DNA of 40,696 bases from Methylococcus sp. (GCA_028688525.1 JAQTYA010000019.1:1-40696); one strand, 5' to 3'; counted from the first letter of the stretch, positions 1 to 9,478 are shown. Numbers and translations: made by a program. The notes: generated by a model from the letters alone, not told the origin.

Positions 1-125
1 CCCAGACCCGGCAAGGCGTTGAACACCCGGCCGCAGTGATCGCACAGCATCACGCCGCGGCCCTCCCGGAGCTGACGCACCGAGATGCCGTAAGCCGTGC
101 CGCAGGACGGACAACGGGTAAACAC
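1..125 (-). CDS. Zinc-ribbon (MJ0042/DUF3426-type) protein, N-terminal part only
   Basis: Translating the minus strand from a GTG at 125 gives an N-terminus with a CPSC pair near residues 5-8 and a CDHC pair near residues 31-34. Four cysteines in two CxxC knuckles is the MJ0042-type zinc ribbon found at the start of DUF3426 proteins. The start lies one base after the prmA stop, the usual place for this gene in gammaproteobacteria, where it is often followed by dusB and fis. Only 41 codons are in the window, so the rest of the protein and any membrane segment cannot be seen. Its function is not established; these proteins are usually membrane-anchored. Confidence 0.75.
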   Translation of the reverse strand, partial: MFTRCPSCGTAYGISVRQLREGRGVMLCDHCGRVFNALPGL

Positions 126-126
126 C

Positions 127-1008
127 TTAAACCCGTCTCACCCCGGCAAGCCGGGCCCAACCCTCGCTGATCGCAACAGGTTCCATTTCAAATCCCTTAA
201 GTGCATAAGCCGAGGCCACGGCGTCCGCCTGCTCAGCCAATACGCCGGAGAGCACGATGCGGCCGCCGATGCGCAGCCTCAACCGTAGTGCGTCGGCCAA
301 CTCCATCAACGGATTGGCCAGAATGTTCGCCAGTACCACATCGCTCTCGAAAGCAGATAGCCGGTCCGGCAGGAAGGTCTCGATCTTGCCCTCGACCCCG
401 TTCTTCCGAGCGTTGTCGAGCGTGGCTACCAGCGCCTGAGGGTCGATGTCGACGGCATAAACCCGCCCGGCCCCCAGGAGCGCCGCGGCGATGCCGAGGA
501 TGCCGGAGCCACAGCCGTAGTCCAGCACCACCGCGCCGTCCAACTCCGCGGCATCCAGCCACTCCAGGCATAGCGCCGTAGTCGGGTGCGTGCCGGTGCC
601 GAAAGCGAGGCCTGGATCCAGCAGCATGACTGCGGCCCCTGGCTCTTCAACGGAAAATCCGGTCGGACAAACCCAAAGCCGATCGCCGAAACGCATCGAT
701 CGGAAATGCTCCAGCCAAGCCCGCTCCCAGGCTTGGTCGGCCAACGTTTCTTCGCTCCAATCCCGAAATTTATCCGCCCCGAAGTGCTGCTCGAGACTCA
801 GACGAACCGCCGCCAGATCTGCATCCTCTTCGAACAGCCCCAGCACACGGGTCTGCGCCCACACCGGCGTCGTCCCGAGCGGAGGTTCGAACAGCGGCTG
901 ATCGCCAGCGTCCAGGAAACTGACGGAGGAGGCGCCGGCATCCGTCAGCTCGTCCGAAACGGCCTCGGCCAAGTCCTCGTCCACCGTAACCATCAATTGC
1001 CGCCACAT
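127..1008 (-). CDS. prmA: Ribosomal protein L11 methyltransferase
   Basis: A 293-residue SAM-dependent methyltransferase that trimethylates ribosomal protein L11 in the cytoplasm. Seen: an N-terminal substrate-recognition region (about 1-100), the DPGLAFGTGTHPTT motif at 131-144, the SAM-binding LDYGCGSG motif at about 162-169, and the catalytic-loop motif LANILANPL near residue 226. The length matches the family (E. coli PrmA is about 293). The ATG start lies 4 bases after the accC stop, so it is probably translated from the accBC transcript; no strong Shine-Dalgarno is visible, which fits translational coupling. The accC-prmA order is common in gammaproteobacteria. Confidence 0.96.
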   Translation of the reverse strand: MWRQLMVTVDEDLAEAVSDELTDAGASSVSFLDAGDQPLFEPPLGTTPVWAQTRVLGLFEEDADLAAVRLSLEQHFGADKFRDWSEETLADQAWERAWLEHFRSMRFGDRLWVCPTGFSVEEPGAAVMLLDPGLAFGTGTHPTTALCLEWLDAAELDGAVVLDYGCGSGILGIAAALLGAGRVYAVDIDPQALVATLDNARKNGVEGKIETFLPDRLSAFESDVVLANILANPLMELADALRLRLRIGGRIVLSGVLAEQADAVASAYALKGFEMEPVAISEGWARLAGVRRV

Positions 1009-1012
1009 AGCT

Positions 1013-2359
1013 TTAGTGCTTGAGCCCCAACTTCTGTTCCAGATAGTGGATATTCTGCCCGCCTACCTCGAAGGCGCTATCGTTGACGATATCTAGCAAC
1101 AGCGGAATATTGCACTTGATCCCGCCGATCACCATCTCGTTTAGGGCCGTGCGCATCCGGGCTATCGCGCCGGCGCGGGTTTCGCCGTGGGCGATCAGCT
1201 TTCCTATCATGGAGTCGTAGTACGGCGGCACCCGGTAACCGTTGTAGATATGGGTCTCGACACGGATGCCCGGCCCGCCCGGCATGTGAAACTGCTCGAT
1301 CAGGCCCGGCGAAGGCATGAAATTGACCGGGTCCTCGGCGTTGATACGACATTCGATGGCATGCCCGCGCATTTCCACTTCGGCCTGACGGATCGAAAGC
1401 GGCTCGCCAGCGGCAATCCGTAATTGCTCCTTGACGATGTCGAAGCCGGTGACCATTTCAGTCACGGGATGTTCCACCTGGACCCGGGTGTTCATCTCGA
1501 TGAAATAGAACCTGCCGTCCTGATAGAGGAATTCGAAGGTACCGGCGCCTAGATAGCCGATCTCCTTGCAGGCCTGTACGCAGCGCATGCCCATCTCGTC
1601 CCGCTGCGCCTGGGTGATGCCGGGCGCCGGCGCCTCTTCAACGACCTTCTGGTGGCGGCGCTGGGTGGAGCAGTCCCGCTCGCCCAGATGGACCACATTG
1701 CCGTGAGAATCCGCGATCACCTGAAACTCGATGTGACGGGGGTTCTCCAGGAATTTTTCCATGTAGACCATGTCGTTCCCGAACGCGGCACCGGCTTCGC
1801 TGCGGGTGAGGTCGATGGAGGCGGCGAGGTTGGCCTCACCATGCACAACCCGCATGCCGCGCCCGCCACCGCCGCCGGAAGCCTTGATGATGATGGGAAA
1901 ACCAATGCGCCGAGCGATCGCCAGATTTTCCTCCTCGTCGTTGCCTAGGGGGCCGTCAGAGCCCGGCAGCGTCGGAATCCCGGCCTTCTTCATCGCCTCG
2001 ATGGCGGAAACCTTGTCGCCCATAAGGCGGATCGTGTCTGGCTTCGGCCCAATGAAGATGAAACCGCTCTGAATTACCTTTTCGGCGAAATCGGCGTTTT
2101 CCGACAAGAAGCCGTAGCCAGGATGGATCGCCAGCGCATCCGTAACCTCGGCGGCGCTGATGATGGCAGGGACGTTGAGATAGCTGTCGCGGGAAGCGGC
2201 GGGGCCGATGCAGACCGATTCGTCGGCCAGACGCACGTGTTTGAGATCGCGGTCCGCCTCGGAGTGAACAGCGACGGCTTTGATGCCCAGTTCGCGGCAG
2301 GCCCGGAGGATGCGCAGCGCGATTTCGCCGCGGTTGGCGATAACGACTTTACCTAGCAT
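1013..2359 (-). CDS. accC: Biotin carboxylase subunit of acetyl-CoA carboxylase
   Basis: The ATP-dependent biotin carboxylase that carboxylates the biotin on AccB, the first half-reaction of malonyl-CoA formation for fatty acid synthesis. Seen: N-terminal [11 protein letters not shown], the glycine-rich ATP-grasp loop [26 protein letters not shown] in the active site, and a C-terminal carboxylase domain. I chose the ATG at 2359 (448 residues) over the in-frame GTG at 2368 because an AAGGTG lies 8 bases before that ATG and the protein then starts [11 protein letters not shown], as in E. coli AccC (449 residues). It follows accB by 46 bases on the same strand, the classic accBC operon. Confidence 0.97.
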   Translation of the reverse strand: MLGKVVIANRGEIALRILRACRELGIKAVAVHSEADRDLKHVRLADESVCIGPAASRDSYLNVPAIISAAEVTDALAIHPGYGFLSENADFAEKVIQSGFIFIGPKPDTIRLMGDKVSAIEAMKKAGIPTLPGSDGPLGNDEEENLAIARRIGFPIIIKASGGGGGRGMRVVHGEANLAASIDLTRSEAGAAFGNDMVYMEKFLENPRHIEFQVIADSHGNVVHLGERDCSTQRRHQKVVEEAPAPGITQAQRDEMGMRCVQACKEIGYLGAGTFEFLYQDGRFYFIEMNTRVQVEHPVTEMVTGFDIVKEQLRIAAGEPLSIRQAEVEMRGHAIECRINAEDPVNFMPSPGLIEQFHMPGGPGIRVETHIYNGYRVPPYYDSMIGKLIAHGETRAGAIARMRTALNEMVIGGIKCNIPLLLDIVNDSAFEVGGQNIHYLEQKLGLKH

Positions 2360-2405
2360 AGTGAGCACCTTGAGGAAGCTGTAGAGCCGGAGTCAACGGC
2401 CAGGA

Positions 2406-2855
2406 CTATTCGATGACGAATAGCGGCTGGTTGTACTCTACGGGTTGACCGTTCTCTACCAGTATCCTGGATACCACGCCGGCTTTGTCGGACTCGATCT
2501 GATTGAGGATTTTCATCGCCTCGATGATGCACAGCGTATCGCCGGCCTCAACCCGCTGCCCGACCTCCACGAACGACTTGGAGCCCGGCGAGGGCGAGCG
2601 ATAGAAGGTGCCGACCATGGGCGAACGCACCTCATGGCCGGTGATTTCTTTCGGCGCTTCGGCGGCTGCCGCCACGGACTGAGCAGCGACTGCCGCCGCT
2701 GCCGGCATCACCGGCGCAGCCACCGCCACAGGCGCAGTCACGGCGGAGGAATAGCGGCTGATCCGGACCGACTCCTCTCCTTCCCGAATCTCGATTTCGG
2801 CGATCCCGGACTCCTCGATAATTTCGATCAGCTTTTTTATTTTTCTAATGTCCAT
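2406..2855 (-). CDS. accB: Biotin carboxyl carrier protein of acetyl-CoA carboxylase
   Basis: BCCP, 149 residues, which carries biotin between the carboxylase and transcarboxylase sites. Seen: N-terminal [13 protein letters not shown], an Ala/Pro/Val-rich flexible linker (about 40-75), and a C-terminal lipoyl/biotinyl domain with the EAMK motif. The biotinylated lysine is K115, 34 residues from the C-terminus, as in E. coli BCCP. The ATG directly abuts the aroQ stop (zero spacing), and an AAGG lies about 9 bases upstream. Transcription probably reads aroQ-accB-accC-prmA. Confidence 0.97.
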   Translation of the reverse strand: MDIRKIKKLIEIIEESGIAEIEIREGEESVRISRYSSAVTAPVAVAAPVMPAAAAVAAQSVAAAAEAPKEITGHEVRSPMVGTFYRSPSPGSKSFVEVGQRVEAGDTLCIIEAMKILNQIESDKAGVVSRILVENGQPVEYNQPLFVIE

Positions 2856-3302
2856 CTATAACGACCTTTTTGTCATTTGCATGGCGGCTTGCAGCGCCAG
2901 TTCGTAGCCCACGGGACCCAAGCCACAGATGACCCCTTTCGCGATATCGGAAAGATAGGAATGGCGGCGAAACGGTTCGCGCGCATGCACGTTGGAAATA
3001 TGTACTTCGATGAAAGGAACGGCGGTGGCGAGCAGCGCATCGCGCAAGGCGACGCTGGTATGCGTAAATGCGCCCGGATTGATGATGATCATTTCGACCG
3101 CGTCGCGAAACGCCTGGTGAATCCTTTCGATCAAGGCATGCTCGGCATTGCTTTGGAAAAAGGCGATCGGCATGCCCCGCACATCGGACTGAGCGCGAAG
3201 ACGCGCTTCGATATCTCCTAGCGTATCGCTGCCGTAGATACCAGGCTCGCGCACCCCCAGCAGATTGAGGTTCGGCCCGTTAAGTACCAAGATACCCGCC
3301 AT
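2856..3302 (-). CDS. aroQ: Type II 3-dehydroquinate dehydratase
   Basis: Catalyses dehydration of 3-dehydroquinate to 3-dehydroshikimate in the shikimate pathway; a cytosolic dodecamer in the family. Seen: NGPNLNLLG near the N-terminus, the catalytic tyrosine in [18 protein letters not shown], the active-site histidine in VHISN, and a C-terminal GxxGY region. The open frame runs up to 3413, but homologues start just before [13 protein letters not shown], so I take the ATG at 3302 (148 residues). The Shine-Dalgarno there is weak. aroQ directly upstream of accB is a common gammaproteobacterial arrangement. Confidence 0.95.
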   Translation of the reverse strand: MAGILVLNGPNLNLLGVREPGIYGSDTLGDIEARLRAQSDVRGMPIAFFQSNAEHALIERIHQAFRDAVEMIIINPGAFTHTSVALRDALLATAVPFIEVHISNVHAREPFRRHSYLSDIAKGVICGLGPVGYELALQAAMQMTKRSL

Positions 3303-3413
3303 TATGCGCGCCAGTTCAAATTTTTCGACAAATCGCCCCAGTGGGCGGCGGTATTCTGCCGAAATAGGGCTATTTTGTCCACAAATGCCGAAAATACGCA
3401 TAACGGGCGACAC

Positions 3414-3929
3414 TCATCGGGAGTGCCCGAGCAGAGGCTCGATGTCCGCCAGCAACCCTTCCCGCGTCTGCGGACCGGCGCGCGCGGCAAGCACTTGGCC
3501 GTTGGCGCCGAAGACTACGGTGAAGGGCAAGCCTCCACCATGATTGCCCAGCCGCGCCGCCAGAGCATCGCCGCCGCGCTCGCCGATCAAGATCGGGTAA
3601 CTCACCGGGACTTTTTGCAAGAATGCGGCAACCGCCTCCCGCTCTTCCAGGGCGATGCCCACGACTCTGAGCCCGCTCGGTTTGAATTCCGCATACAGCC
3701 GGTCAAACACCGGCATTTCCTCCCGGCAAGGCTCGCACCAGCTGGCCCAGAAGTTCAGCACCAGTACTGCCGAGCTCTGGTCCGATAGCCGGACAGACGA
3801 TCCCGACAAATCGGGAAACGCGGCTTCCGGCCCTTGCCAGCCAGCGGGAACGGCCAGCCAGCGCTGCGCAGCCGTCCCCGCCAAGATGGCCAGCACGGCG
3901 ACTACGATCAGCACCAGCTTATCGGACAC
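3414..3929 (-). CDS. TlpA/ResA-type membrane-anchored thioredoxin
   Basis: A 171-residue thiol-disulfide oxidoreductase facing the periplasm. Seen: a single N-terminal hydrophobic segment (about 5-22) likely to act as an uncleaved anchor, then a thioredoxin fold with WCEPC (C65, C68) and a cis-proline region near GGLPFT. The start is a GTG inside the end of dsbD, an 11-base overlap, so it is co-translated with DsbD. DsbD supplies reducing equivalents to such proteins, and by analogy with TlpA/ResA/CcmG the targets may be apocytochromes c or copper-site proteins. The exact client is inference. Confidence 0.9.
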   Translation of the reverse strand: MSDKLVLIVVAVLAILAGTAAQRWLAVPAGWQGPEAAFPDLSGSSVRLSDQSSAVLVLNFWASWCEPCREEMPVFDRLYAEFKPSGLRVVGIALEEREAVAAFLQKVPVSYPILIGERGGDALAARLGNHGGGLPFTVVFGANGQVLAARAGPQTREGLLADIEPLLGHSR

Positions 3930-6174
3930 GGCCGAACACCCGGCCCAGATGCTGGAGGAACTTTTCCGCCTCGGTGAATCCCACGACCCTGAACTGCTTC
4001 CGCTCGGCCCTATCGGGGCCGAAAAACAGCGTCGCGGGCGGGCCGACCAAGCCGAAACGTTTCAGCAAAGCCTGGTCGTTGTCCGAGTTTTCCGTGACAT
4101 CGGCCTGCAGTAATACCACATCTTTCAACTTCGCCTTGACCGCGGGATCGCTGAAGGTATAGCGATCCATTTCCTTGCAGGACACGCACCAGTCGGCGTA
4201 GAAATCCAGCATGACCCAGCGCCCTTGGGCCGCCGCCTCACCCAGACGTGCGTCCAGTTCGGCGACGCTGGCGACTTTAGCAAAAGGCGGCGGTCCGGCC
4301 TCGGCCTGGGTTCCAGACGCTGCCGCAATCCCTCGTAACGGCTGCAGCGGATCGCGGCTGTCGGCCGCCACCCCCAGCAGCATGAAGGTGCCATACGCCA
4401 CCATCGCCACGCCCAGTCCTTTCCAGAGCTTACGCCATCCGGACGCGCTGGCGGGCAAGGCGTCCAGCGCCCCCATATAGACGGCCGACACGATCAGCAG
4501 CAGTGCCCACAACAGCATGGCTGCGGCAGTAGGAACGATACGTTCCAGCATCGATACTGCGACCGCCAACATCGCCACGCCGAACACCGACTTGACGGCA
4601 TTCATCCATACACCAGCCTTGGGCAGCAGTTTGCCAGCCGAGGTACCGATCACCAGCAGCGGCAGCCCTACACCCAGGCCCAGGGAAAACAAGGCGAGGC
4701 CGCCGAGTACCGCATCACCGGTCTGGCCGATATAGATCAGCGCACCGGCCAGCGGTGCGGCGACGCAGGGCCCCACCAATGCCGCCGACAGCAAGCCCAT
4801 CACCGCCGCCCCAGTCAGGCTACCGCCGTGCTGCTTCGAACTTGCAGTGGCTATCTTCGATTGCAGGGCCGAGGGTAGCTGAAGCTGGTAGAAATCGAAC
4901 ATGGAGAAGGCCAGCAGCACGAACAGGACGCTGAAAGCGCCGATCGCCCAAGGATTCTGCAGCGCCGCCTGGAGATTGGCGCCAAACAGACCGGCCAGGA
5001 TACCGAATACCGTATACGCCAGAGCGTGGGCGAGCACATAGGCCAGCGACAGCGAAAATGCCCGGCGGGTCGTGATGGTATGCCCGTGGCCGACGATGAT
5101 GCCGGAAAGGATCGGGATCATCGGGAAGATGCAGGGCGTGAACGCCAGCAGGATGCCGAAGCCCAGGAAACTGAGCATGTTGAGCCAGAGTGAGCCGTTC
5201 TTGAGTCCATCGGCAATCCGGTCGTGCTCGGAGATGGCCGGCGCTTCGATACTGCTGGCGGCGGCAGCCGCCCCCATAGCCGCCGCCGGCAGCTGCAACT
5301 CTACCGTCTTCGACATTGGGGGATAACACACGCCTCGGTCGGCACATCCCTGAAATCCGACGTCCAGCTTGATCGTCCCGGCCTCCGTGCGGACCCTCGA
5401 CAGCGGCACGTCGAACGCGGCTTCGCCGTGAAAGACCTCGACCGCGCCGAACTCTGCGTCGACCTTAGATTCGCCGTGCGGCAGCTCGTAAGCGCCAAGG
5501 GAAACACCGTCCGCGTCGCGCAATTCCACCCGGAATTTCTCGCGATAGAGGTAGTATCCGTCGGCAATCTGCCAGCTCAGATGGACGGTATTCGCATCCT
5601 TAAGTTCGGCGAAAAACTGAAAAGCCCGTTCCGCCGGCAGCAGATCGCCGGCTTGCTGCTTGCTGCCGAAAGACTGAAGCGCGGACGCCAGCCGGGTGAG
5701 GCCGCCGCCGCTCCCGCCCGCTCCGGTATCCAGTTTCAGCGAACGCTTGTACGGAGGGAAGCAGACGCCGGCGTCCGCACAGCCTTGCACTGTGACTTCG
5801 AAATCCAGCGATTGGGGCAACGCGGCGTCGCCTTCGACCGGCACCCTTACGTCGATATGCCCCCTGTAGATTTCGACTTCACCGAAAAACTCGTCGTGTT
5901 TCTTATGGCCGGACGGAAACTGGTGCTCGCCGAGACGGACCTGCGATGAATGAACCTGAATCTTGAATTTCTTGCGGTAAAGGTAATACCCGTCGGCAAT
6001 GTCCCAACTCAGCAATGCGCTACGCGGGCCGTCCATCCGCGCAGTCAGCGGAAACGCCCGATCCGGCGGCAACAGATCCGCGCTGTCGATCGCCGAGGCC
6101 GGCACGCCGGCAAGACATAGAACCCACGCGAGCAAACAGCGCATCAGGAGGGCGCTACGCATGATCCGATCCAT
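3919..6174 (-). CDS. dsbD: Thiol:disulfide interchange protein DsbD with duplicated N-terminal domain
   Basis: Moves electrons from cytoplasmic thioredoxin across the inner membrane to periplasmic thiol proteins. Seen: signal peptide with cleavage after about residue 28 (PASA), then two copies of the nDsbD domain (about 33-150 and 178-295), each with a GCADxGVC motif (C132/C138 and C277/C283). Next comes a multi-spanning core (about 330-605) with the redox cysteines C348 (FTPC) and C470 (VGPC), and a C-terminal thioredoxin domain with WCVSC (C663/C666). At 751 residues it is well above the roughly 565-600 of single-N-domain DsbD, and the extra length is the second copy. A GGAG lies 8 bases before the ATG at 6174. 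The start overlaps the cutA 3' end by 31 bases; an ATG at 6144, one base overlapping the cutA stop, is an alternative that leaves a shorter signal peptide. Confidence 0.95.
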   Translation of the reverse strand: MDRIMRSALLMRCLLAWVLCLAGVPASAIDSADLLPPDRAFPLTARMDGPRSALLSWDIADGYYLYRKKFKIQVHSSQVRLGEHQFPSGHKKHDEFFGEVEIYRGHIDVRVPVEGDAALPQSLDFEVTVQGCADAGVCFPPYKRSLKLDTGAGGSGGGLTRLASALQSFGSKQQAGDLLPAERAFQFFAELKDANTVHLSWQIADGYYLYREKFRVELRDADGVSLGAYELPHGESKVDAEFGAVEVFHGEAAFDVPLSRVRTEAGTIKLDVGFQGCADRGVCYPPMSKTVELQLPAAAMGAAAAASSIEAPAISEHDRIADGLKNGSLWLNMLSFLGFGILLAFTPCIFPMIPILSGIIVGHGHTITTRRAFSLSLAYVLAHALAYTVFGILAGLFGANLQAALQNPWAIGAFSVLFVLLAFSMFDFYQLQLPSALQSKIATASSKQHGGSLTGAAVMGLLSAALVGPCVAAPLAGALIYIGQTGDAVLGGLALFSLGLGVGLPLLVIGTSAGKLLPKAGVWMNAVKSVFGVAMLAVAVSMLERIVPTAAAMLLWALLLIVSAVYMGALDALPASASGWRKLWKGLGVAMVAYGTFMLLGVAADSRDPLQPLRGIAAASGTQAEAGPPPFAKVASVAELDARLGEAAAQGRWVMLDFYADWCVSCKEMDRYTFSDPAVKAKLKDVVLLQADVTENSDNDQALLKRFGLVGPPATLFFGPDRAERKQFRVVGFTEAEKFLQHLGRVFGRVR

Positions 6175-6470
6175 TCGAGATACTCCGGCAAGCCGCTTTG
6201 GAGCGGGATTGCGACGATTTCCGGTAATTCATAGGGATGATGCTCCTTCAGCCAGGATTGCAATTCGGGCACGCGGGACTCGGTAGTTTTAGCAAGCAGC
6301 AGGCACTCCGACGACTTTTCAAGAACACCCTGCCATACATAGACGGAGCGGATCCCGGGAACGATGCTGACACAGGCAGCCCATCGTCCGGCGACCAAGC
6401 CTTCTGCCAAATTCTCGGCAGATTCTCCATCGGGACAACTACAAAGAACTAGACAGTAGACCGATGTCAT
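6144..6470 (-). CDS. cutA: CutA1 divalent-cation tolerance protein
   Basis: A 108-residue CutA1-family protein, a small trimeric ferredoxin-like fold linked to copper and divalent-metal tolerance. Seen: the AAC motif after LVAGRWAAC, the conserved VYVWQG segment, a KTT turn and HPYELPEIVAIP, all in family order, and a length close to the E. coli protein (112). It is the first gene of the minus-strand dsbD-tlpA run and diverges from fxsA across 37 bases. cutA followed by dsbD is a frequent pairing in gammaproteobacteria. Its molecular role remains debated, so metal tolerance is a family label. Confidence 0.94.
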   Translation of the reverse strand: MTSVYCLVLCSCPDGESAENLAEGLVAGRWAACVSIVPGIRSVYVWQGVLEKSSECLLLAKTTESRVPELQSWLKEHHPYELPEIVAIPLQSGLPEYLEWIGSCVAPS

Positions 6471-6507
6471 GGCAAAAATTGCGCCAATTTAAATACGCAG
6501 ACTCTCG

Positions 6508-6939
6508 ATGAATCCCTTGAAACTGGCCCTGGTGGCCGCCCTGCTTCTGCCGGTCGCCGAAATCTACGTCTTGATCCACCTCGGCGGCTTGCTCGGCTTC
6601 CTGCCCACCGTAGCGCTGCTGAGCATTGCGGCCTTGACCGGATCCTACCTGCTGCAAACCCAGGGCCTTAGAACCTGGAGCCGAATCCAGCAGAGTTTGG
6701 CTGCAGGCCGCGCTCCCGCCCAGGACTTGATCGAAGGCGGGTTGATGCTCGGTGCCGGCATACTGTTGCTGATCCCGGGATTCGTTTCGGACGGACTCGG
6801 GCTTTTCCTGCTGATACCCGCCCTGCGCCAGCGGCTGGCCGTCTACATCGTCGGCCGGCTGATCGCCGGAGCTGGCGCAGGCACACCGCAAGATTCAGGC
6901 CCTCAAACGCTGGAGGGCCAATTCCGCCGCGAGGATTGA
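6508..6939 (+). CDS. fxsA: FxsA family membrane protein
   Basis: A 143-residue inner-membrane protein. Seen: hydrophobic segments at about 5-45 (two helices) and about 75-100, the typical LPVAEIYVLI start, and the conserved PGFVSDGLGLFLLIP motif. In E. coli FxsA relieves phage T7 exclusion by the F plasmid when overproduced; its normal role is unknown. It diverges from cutA and converges on the small DUF2892-like gene, with 31 bases between the stops. Confidence 0.9.
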   Translation: MNPLKLALVAALLLPVAEIYVLIHLGGLLGFLPTVALLSIAALTGSYLLQTQGLRTWSRIQQSLAAGRAPAQDLIEGGLMLGAGILLLIPGFVSDGLGLFLLIPALRQRLAVYIVGRLIAGAGAGTPQDSGPQTLEGQFRRED

Positions 6940-6970
6940 AGCGGCATATCCTCGCACCCAGGCGAACCGC

Positions 6971-7231
6971 TCAATGGGAATGGGAGTGCGAGCAGCAGCC
7001 GTGGTCGGCGGGCTCATTCGGCCCCACCGTGGTCTTCGACAGCCCGGAATACACCGGGCACCAGCGCATAAAGCCGGTCGCCAGCAAGCCCCCTCCAATT
7101 AGCAGCAGGGGGATGTTTCCCATGAAGACGGAAAGCAGCAGTGCGGCCGAGCCTCCGATGAAACGGAACCTACGGTCTTTCAAGCCGACGTTGAATTCGC
7201 GCTTTAACATTTTCTTGTAGTCGAAAGCCAT
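6971..7231 (-). CDS. DUF2892-like small membrane protein with His-rich C-terminus
   Basis: An 86-residue protein with two hydrophobic helices (about 24-37 and 40-52) followed by RWCPVY, which resembles the DUF2892 (YgaP transmembrane-type) domain. The ATG at 7231 is preceded by AGAGG at 7-base spacing; the frame continues upstream to 7285 but that part does not look coding. The last residues, GCCSHSHSH, add two cysteines and three histidines, a plausible metal-binding tail. It diverges from uvrD. Function unknown. Confidence 0.75.
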   Translation of the reverse strand: MAFDYKKMLKREFNVGLKDRRFRFIGGSAALLLSVFMGNIPLLLIGGGLLATGFMRWCPVYSGLSKTTVGPNEPADHGCCSHSHSH

Positions 7232-7312
7232 GTCATAACCTCTTCGGTGTGTCAAACTTGGCGATTGTGCAGGCTCCCCCGGCATTGCGCAAGACGGGTG
7301 TAAAATGCCGCG

Positions 7313-9478
7313 ATGGACATCACCGACATCATCGCTCCCCTCAACGACGCCCAGCGCGAAGCCGTCACCGCCCCGGACCGTTCCCTGCTAGTGCTTGCCG
7401 GCGCCGGCAGCGGCAAGACCCGCGTTCTGGTCCACCGCATCGCCTGGCTGCTGAGAGCCGAAGGGGTATCGCCCCATGCCATCCTCGCCGTCACCTTCAC
7501 CAACAAGGCGGCGAACGAGATGAAGGCGCGCATCGAATCGCTGCTGAAACTGCCGACCCAAGGACTTTGGGTCGGCACGTTTCATGGACTAGCGCACCGC
7601 TTTCTGCGCCGCCATGCGGCGGAAGCGAAGCTCCCCGACGGCTTCCAGATTCTCGATTCGGACGACCAGTACCGGCTGATTCGCCGCCTGCTCAAGACCC
7701 TGGAACTCGACGAGGCACGCTGGCCGCCGCGCCAGATCCAGTGGTACATCAACGCCCAGAAGGACGAAGGCCGCAGGGCCAGAAACCTGCCCGACTCCTA
7801 CGACCCGTTCGAGAAGCAGATGCGGCGCATCTATCTCGCCTACGAGGAACTGTGCGAGCGCTCCGGATTGGTGGATTTCGCCGAACTGCTTCTGCGCACC
7901 CACGAATTCCTGCGCGACAATGCGGACGTCCTCGCACACTACCAGGAGCGCTTCCAACATGTGCTAGTCGACGAATTCCAGGACACCAACAGCGTTCAGT
8001 ACGCCTGGCTGCGGCTTTTGACCCAGGAACGGGATAACCTCAGCGTGGTGGGCGACGACGATCAGTCCATCTACGGCTGGCGCGGTGCCAAAATCGAGAA
8101 CCTGCACCGCTTCCGCCAGGATTATCCGCGTCACCGAATGGTCCGCCTAGAGCAGAATTACCGCTCCACCGGCAACATCCTCAGCGCCGCCAACACCCTC
8201 ATCGCCAGGAACGAAGGCCGGCTCGGCAAGAACCTGTGGACACAGGACGGCGCGGGCGAGCCGATCTCGGTCTACGCCGCCTTCAATGAACAGGAAGAGG
8301 CGTATTTCGTGGTCGAGCGCATCCGCCGCTGGGTCGCTGAAGGCGGCCGGCGGAGCGATGCGGCCATTCTCTACCGCTCCAACGCCCAGTCGCGCCAGTT
8401 CGAAGAAAAGCTGCTGGCTCTCGGCATTCCCTACCGGGTCTACGGCGGCCAGCGCTTCTTCGAGCGCGCCGAGATCAAGGATGCCCTCGCCTATCTACGG
8501 CTGATAGCCAACCGCCACGACGATCCCGGTTTCGAGCGCGTCATCAACACCCCGACCCGCGGGATCGGTGCCAAAACCCTCGATCTGATCCGCGAACTGG
8601 CGCGCTTCGAACAACTCTCGCTGTGGTCCGCCGCCGAGAAGCTGATCGGCGACAACGCCCTGCCAGCGCGGGCGGCCGGCGCTCTCTCGGGATTCCTGCA
8701 GCTCGTCGAAGCCATGGCCGCGGCGGCGCAAGAGCGGGCGTTGTGGGAGCAGGTTCAGCTCGCCGTCAACGGCTCGGGATTGCTGGAACATTACCGCAAG
8801 GAAAAAGGCGAACAGGCGGAAGCCCGAGTAGAAAACCTGGAGGAACTGGTCGGCGCCGCCCGGCAGTTCGAACTGGAGCCGCTGATCGACCCGGAACTGG
8901 GCGCGCTGGATCAATTCCTCGCCCACGCCGCGCTGGAAGCCGGCGAAAACCAGGGCGAGCGTTTCGAGGACTGCGTCCAGCTCATGACCCTGCATGCCGC
9001 CAAAGGCCTGGAATTCGATCTGGTGTTTCTGGTCGGACTGGAGGAAGGTCTGTTTCCGAGCCTGCAGTCGCTGGAAGACCCGGCCCGCCTCGAAGAAGAA
9101 CGCCGGCTCTGCTATGTAGGGATCACCCGTGCCCGGCGCAAACTCTACATCACCCACGCCGAATGCCGCCGGCTTTACGGCAAGGAATCCTATCCCCGGC
9201 CGTCCCGCTTTCTGCGCGAGCTGCCGCCGGACTGCTTAGAAGAAATCAGAATGAAGGGAGGCCTCAGCCGGCCGACCGGATCGCCCGCCTTTTCGCAGTC
9301 GGTAACGAGCGCTGCGGGTGGTTTCAAGCTAGGCCAACGGGTCCGCCACGGCAAATTCGGTGAGGGGGTAATACTGCAGCAAGAAGGCGACGGGGCCCAG
9401 GCTCGGGTCCATGTCAACTTCGCGGATGCGGGCGCCAAATGGCTGATGCTGGCTTACGCCAACCTAGAACCGATTTGA
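7313..9478 (+). CDS. uvrD: DNA helicase II, UvrD
   Basis: A superfamily 1A 3'-to-5' DNA helicase used in nucleotide excision repair and mismatch repair. At 721 residues it is nearly the same length as E. coli UvrD (720) and collinear with it. Seen: Walker A GAGSGKT (K35), the TFTNKAA motif Ia, Walker B VDEFQDTN, motif III GDDDQSIYGWRGA, motif IV QNYRSTGNIL, motif V LMTLHAAKGLEF, motif VI YVGITRARR, and a C-terminal Tudor-like segment (GQRVRHGKFGEGVI) that in PcrA/UvrD contacts RNA polymerase. The match over the whole length favours UvrD over Rep. It appears to be a single-gene unit. Confidence 0.95.
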   Translation: MDITDIIAPLNDAQREAVTAPDRSLLVLAGAGSGKTRVLVHRIAWLLRAEGVSPHAILAVTFTNKAANEMKARIESLLKLPTQGLWVGTFHGLAHRFLRRHAAEAKLPDGFQILDSDDQYRLIRRLLKTLELDEARWPPRQIQWYINAQKDEGRRARNLPDSYDPFEKQMRRIYLAYEELCERSGLVDFAELLLRTHEFLRDNADVLAHYQERFQHVLVDEFQDTNSVQYAWLRLLTQERDNLSVVGDDDQSIYGWRGAKIENLHRFRQDYPRHRMVRLEQNYRSTGNILSAANTLIARNEGRLGKNLWTQDGAGEPISVYAAFNEQEEAYFVVERIRRWVAEGGRRSDAAILYRSNAQSRQFEEKLLALGIPYRVYGGQRFFERAEIKDALAYLRLIANRHDDPGFERVINTPTRGIGAKTLDLIRELARFEQLSLWSAAEKLIGDNALPARAAGALSGFLQLVEAMAAAAQERALWEQVQLAVNGSGLLEHYRKEKGEQAEARVENLEELVGAARQFELEPLIDPELGALDQFLAHAALEAGENQGERFEDCVQLMTLHAAKGLEFDLVFLVGLEEGLFPSLQSLEDPARLEEERRLCYVGITRARRKLYITHAECRRLYGKESYPRPSRFLRELPPDCLEEIRMKGGLSRPTGSPAFSQSVTSAAGGFKLGQRVRHGKFGEGVILQQEGDGAQARVHVNFADAGAKWLMLAYANLEPI

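Noticed and set aside
5224..5949. Plus-strand open frame opposite dsbD
   Set aside because: Antisense to the tandem DsbD N-domains; its length follows from GC-rich codon bias on the coding strand.
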